From CAYOHR01 sp964512145 (GTDB taxonomy: Bacteria > Bacteroidota > Bacteroidia > Flavobacteriales_G > JALEGO01): a stretch of DNA of 26,001 bases. Within the stretch, counting starts at the first letter, position 1. Each line of letters starts with the position of its first letter. Below are positions 23,402-26,001 of the stretch, piece by piece. Under the pieces are notes generated by a model, which saw nothing but the letters and a program-made list of their open reading frames with translations, made no database searches and was not told the DNA's origin. Location: positions 1 to 26,001 of the forward strand of contig CAZEIM010000039.1 of NCBI GenBank assembly GCA_964512145.1, in the 5' to 3' direction. Both the position numbers and the translations under genes were made by a program.

Positions 23402-25525
23402 ATGTTTTTGCGTTATTTATGTATGAATAATTTTTTTGTAATAATATTCTGCACTTTTTTATCTCTACAATCTGTATTTTCACAAATAGATTTCAGATGT
23501 GTTGAGGTTTTAACTAATGGGGATGTACGCTTACATTGGCTACCCGTAGCTGATCCATTGGGTGAGTTTGTAAATTATCAAATTTATTATTCGACCGATA
23601 AAATTAACTTTATACCACTTACCGCTCCTCTGCATATTACAAACCGATTAATAACTACTTTTACTCACGTAGGAGCCAATGCTAATTTAGCATCTGTGCA
23701 TTACAAAATGGTTGCCGAGTTTAATAATGGAGCTCCTTATTATCCTTATCCAGATTCTGATACCCTTTCTTCTATGTTTGTTCAAGTCCTAAATACCCTC
23801 CCTCAAGAAGATGGTTACGCACATATTGAATGGAATCCAATAAGAACTCCAAAACTTCCCAGCACCTCTAATAATTATGATATTTTTAAAAAGGAAAATA
23901 TTTTAGACCCATGGGGTTCTATAGCCCTATCAACTTTTGGAAATGAAAAATACGATGATCCAGTAAAATATTGCCAAGACACCTTGTATTATAAAATTGA
24001 AGTAACGGATGCCTCCGGTTGTACTTCAGTTTCTTCAGAGGGAAGAGGAATTATTATCGATAAAAAAGCACCCGGTTCTCCCATATTAGATTCGGTAACG
24101 GTTAATTATACGACTAACGAGGTTTTTTTAAGTTGGAAACCCGATGCTTCTATTGATATTGGGGGATATATTATTATACGTGATGGAGTAATTATTGCTA
24201 CAGTGGCCGGTGCATTAAATACAACATATACGGATGTTTCAGCAAGTCCTAACACAAAATCTTTATCGTATTCTATAGCCGCTTTTGATGCTTGTTTAAT
24301 ACAAAATCCACCAGCTCCTCCTACTTCTAATACCAGCGCTGCGCTGTCGGTTCATAAATCTATTTATTTACAAGCCACGGCTAATAATTGTGAAAAATCT
24401 ATTCGTTTAAATTGGACACCTTATAATGGTTGGTTTTCAGGGGTACAAGAGTATTATATTTTTGCTCAAGAAAATTCAGGAGCATGGGATGTAATTGATA
24501 CCGTATCCGGAACTACTACTACATATATTCATCAAAATTTACAACCGGGTACCCAATATTGTTATTATGTTCAGGCAAAAAGTAATGACCTTGTCAGAAT
24601 AACCTCTTCTTCTAATTTAATATGCCTTAAAACTTCCTTAATTAAAAATCCGGCTGCCTTATATATATCTTGTATTGATGTTGAAGATAATCAACAAATT
24701 GCCATTACTTTTTTTGTGCCTAAAAACAGCGACCCAACCGGATATAACATTTTACGTGCCGACACATCCGATAGTGTTTTTACCGTTATAGCAACAATTC
24801 CGCCTAGTAAAACAGATTCAATATATCTATGGAAGGACATGGAAGTTCAAGCCGATTCAACCATTTATTTATATAAAATAGCTGCTTTAGATAGCTGTGA
24901 TAATGAGTATTTTTACTCCGATACCGTTCATTCTATTTTACTTACAGCCGATTCAACCATTTATTTTGAGTTTCAAAACAACTTGCATTGGAATGCATAC
25001 ACAGGATTTAGTTTTGCTGGAAGTCAAGTGAAAAAGTATAACCTGTATCGAAGTATGAATGGTGCTCCAAATTTTGTTCAAATTGAAGATTTAACCAATA
25101 CACAGTTGTTTTATACCGATAAAAATTTAGATGATTTTTTAAATGATAATGGGGAATTTTGTTACTATGTAGAAGCTGAAGAAGACAGTTTTTTAAATGT
25201 GTATGGTTTAGCCCACATATGTAAGTCGAATACGCTATGTTTAACACACAAAGAAATGGTTTGGATTCCTAATACCTTTACTCCAGACGGGGACGATATA
25301 AACGATGTTTTTAAGCCAGTTTTAGGGTATGTAGATCAGTCCGATTATTTATTTATTATTTATAATCGTTGGGGAGAAAAAGCCTATGAAACACTTACAC
25401 CTGGTAATGGGTGGGATGGGGGAGGCTACGATGCACCTATAGGATATTACTCTTATTTTTTGCAATATAAAAATGCCGATAAAATAGTTAAAACGATTCG
25501 TGGTTCATTTTTGCTGATTCGATAA
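23402..25525 (+). CDS. Large secreted protein with fibronectin-like domains and a T9SS type B sorting domain
   Basis: About 707 residues from ATG 23402 (ATG 23423 also possible, giving 'MNNFFVIIFCTFLSLQSVFSQ'). Signal peptide, then about five fibronectin type III-like beta domains ('VRLHWLPVADPLGEFVNYQIYYS', 'VFLSWKPDASIDIGGYIIIRDG', 'IRLNWTPYNGW', 'PTGYNILRADTSDS', 'HWNAYTGFSFAG'). The C-terminus is the gliding-motility-associated domain (TIGR04131/CHU_C): 'WIPNTFTPDGDDINDVFKP', 'IIYNRWGEKAYET', 'GNGWDGG' and 'IGYYSYFLQYKN'. It is exported by Sec and then T9SS to the cell surface or outside. It has its own promoter. An adhesive or matrix role is likely but unproven. Confidence 0.93.
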   Translation: MFLRYLCMNNFFVIIFCTFLSLQSVFSQIDFRCVEVLTNGDVRLHWLPVADPLGEFVNYQIYYSTDKINFIPLTAPLHITNRLITTFTHVGANANLASVHYKMVAEFNNGAPYYPYPDSDTLSSMFVQVLNTLPQEDGYAHIEWNPIRTPKLPSTSNNYDIFKKENILDPWGSIALSTFGNEKYDDPVKYCQDTLYYKIEVTDASGCTSVSSEGRGIIIDKKAPGSPILDSVTVNYTTNEVFLSWKPDASIDIGGYIIIRDGVIIATVAGALNTTYTDVSASPNTKSLSYSIAAFDACLIQNPPAPPTSNTSAALSVHKSIYLQATANNCEKSIRLNWTPYNGWFSGVQEYYIFAQENSGAWDVIDTVSGTTTTYIHQNLQPGTQYCYYVQAKSNDLVRITSSSNLICLKTSLIKNPAALYISCIDVEDNQQIAITFFVPKNSDPTGYNILRADTSDSVFTVIATIPPSKTDSIYLWKDMEVQADSTIYLYKIAALDSCDNEYFYSDTVHSILLTADSTIYFEFQNNLHWNAYTGFSFAGSQVKKYNLYRSMNGAPNFVQIEDLTNTQLFYTDKNLDDFLNDNGEFCYYVEAEEDSFLNVYGLAHICKSNTLCLTHKEMVWIPNTFTPDGDDINDVFKPVLGYVDQSDYLFIIYNRWGEKAYETLTPGNGWDGGGYDAPIGYYSYFLQYKNADKIVKTIRGSFLLIR

Positions 25526-25560
25526 ATTTACTTGTAAATATTTTTAGATAACATTTTCTA

Positions 25561-25590
25561 TTGCATTATCTTGTTTAAATACTATATTTG
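25561..25590 (+). promoter_or_regulatory. Bacteroidota promoter TTG-N19-TATATTTG
   Basis: TTG at 25561-25563 and TATATTTG at 25583-25590, separated by exactly 19 bp, the consensus spacing. Transcription would begin near 25597, with ATG 25606 as the first start downstream. Confidence 0.65.
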
Positions 25591-25605
25591 TTCAAATTTT
25601 CTTTC

Positions 25606-25833
25606 ATGGAAGACTATAAAAAAATCTTAGCAATTTCAGGTAAACCCGGCTTATATAAATTAATTGGACAAATGAAAAGCGGAATTATTGCTGAATCCCT
25701 AGACGATGGTAAGCGTTTTCCGGTATACGTTTCTGAGAATATCAGCTCCCTAGATGATATTAGTATTTATACAGAAGAAGGGGAATTTCCTTTGAAAGAT
25801 GTTTTTAAAAATATATATTCAAAATCGAACTAA
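25606..25833 (+). CDS. Short DUF5606 protein
   Basis: 75 residues from ATG 25606; the frame extends upstream to TTG 25588, but that lies within the promoter. The sequence 'KKILAISGKPGLYKLIGQ', 'GIIAESLDDGKRFPVY' and 'SLDDISIYTEEGEFPLKDVF' is the canonical N-terminal DUF5606 domain. Family members are normally about 130-170 residues with a second conserved segment (an aspartate/tyrosine-rich 'ELRAYFEEVLPNYD'-like part). Here the protein stops right after 'FKNIYSKSN', and nothing downstream to the window end encodes the rest. It may be a natural short form, a truncation or an uncorrected sequence error. The role of DUF5606 is unknown. Confidence 0.8.
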   Translation: MEDYKKILAISGKPGLYKLIGQMKSGIIAESLDDGKRFPVYVSENISSLDDISIYTEEGEFPLKDVFKNIYSKSN

Positions 25834-26001
25834 TTAAACACTACTTCTCATTATTAACATCGATATATTCTTATTTATACTCGTCAACATACAAACCCAT
25901 ACTGAAATACCATAAAATAAAAAATAACTTGAGATTCAAACAAAAAAAACGAAAATAAAAAAAAATCTGAATTTACCCAAACTTCCAAAGCCCAAAATTC
26001 C

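Noticed and set aside
25834..26001. Minus-strand frame open from the window edge
   Set aside because: It stops within about 20 codons of Phe-rich translation from poly-A tracts; no recognisable gene end.
1..26001. tRNA, rRNA, riboswitch and CRISPR search by eye
   Set aside because: I saw no T-arm (GGTTCGAATCC-like), rRNA-like or riboswitch-like conserved segments in the intergenic regions. A covariance-model scan would be needed to exclude small RNAs.

Overview
The window is strongly AT-rich DNA from a member of the Bacteroidota, most like the Flavobacteriia/Sphingobacteriia side of the phylum. Evidence: a type IX secretion (T9SS) type B C-terminal sorting domain, a PorE-like TPR/PD40 protein, DUF5683 after parAB, a DUF5606 protein, dnaA followed by a low-molecular-weight protein tyrosine phosphatase and an RsmI-like methyltransferase, LytS/LytTR regulators, and two promoters of the Bacteroidota TTG-N19/20-TAnnTTTG type. 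It looks like draft or metagenomic assembly: there are two N gaps and two clear frameshifts, all inside otherwise well-conserved genes.

Layout. 1-2604: a TPR sensor histidine kinase (cut by the window edge and frameshifted) and its LytTR response regulator (interrupted by a probably false gap). 2658-4343: a 5'-nucleotidase split into two genes, with the C-terminal-domain gene first. 4494-7101: dnaA, a tyrosine phosphatase and a tetrapyrrole-methylase-type methyltransferase. 7102-8885: a low-density accessory stretch with a small lipoprotein, an unrecognised acidic protein, a 9-bp direct repeat and a possible degraded IS3-type transposase fragment. 8886-10994 (minus): a TPR-membrane-SpoIIE phosphatase. 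11191-15770: a UPF0173 hydrolase, parA, parB, a DUF5683 protein, a ThiF/MoeB-rhodanese fusion and YjdM. 15935-19499: a PorE-like TPR/PD40 protein, an Omp85-type barrel (frameshifted), a DUF2905 protein and a DUF3817 protein. 19513-20676 (minus): a WG-repeat protein. 20843-25525: two M16 peptidase subunits (active and inactive) and a large fibronectin-like T9SS cargo protein. 25606-25833: an unusually short DUF5606 protein.

The genes group into three themes. The first is chromosome replication and segregation: dnaA and parAB lie within about 7 kb, which suggests an origin-proximal region, although I see no DnaA-box cluster or canonical parS. The second is cell-envelope biogenesis and secretion: the PD40 protein, Omp85 barrel, M16 pair and T9SS cargo. 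The third is sensing with TPR-rich receptors: the LytS-type kinase and the SpoIIE-type phosphatase. No undescribed defence or mobile system is evident. The most useful observations are that both gaps and both frameshifts can be explained to within a few bases, plus the OmpA-less PorE-like protein with its internal duplication, the inverted split nucleotidase, the truncated DUF5606 protein and the 7.1-8.9 kb accessory stretch.
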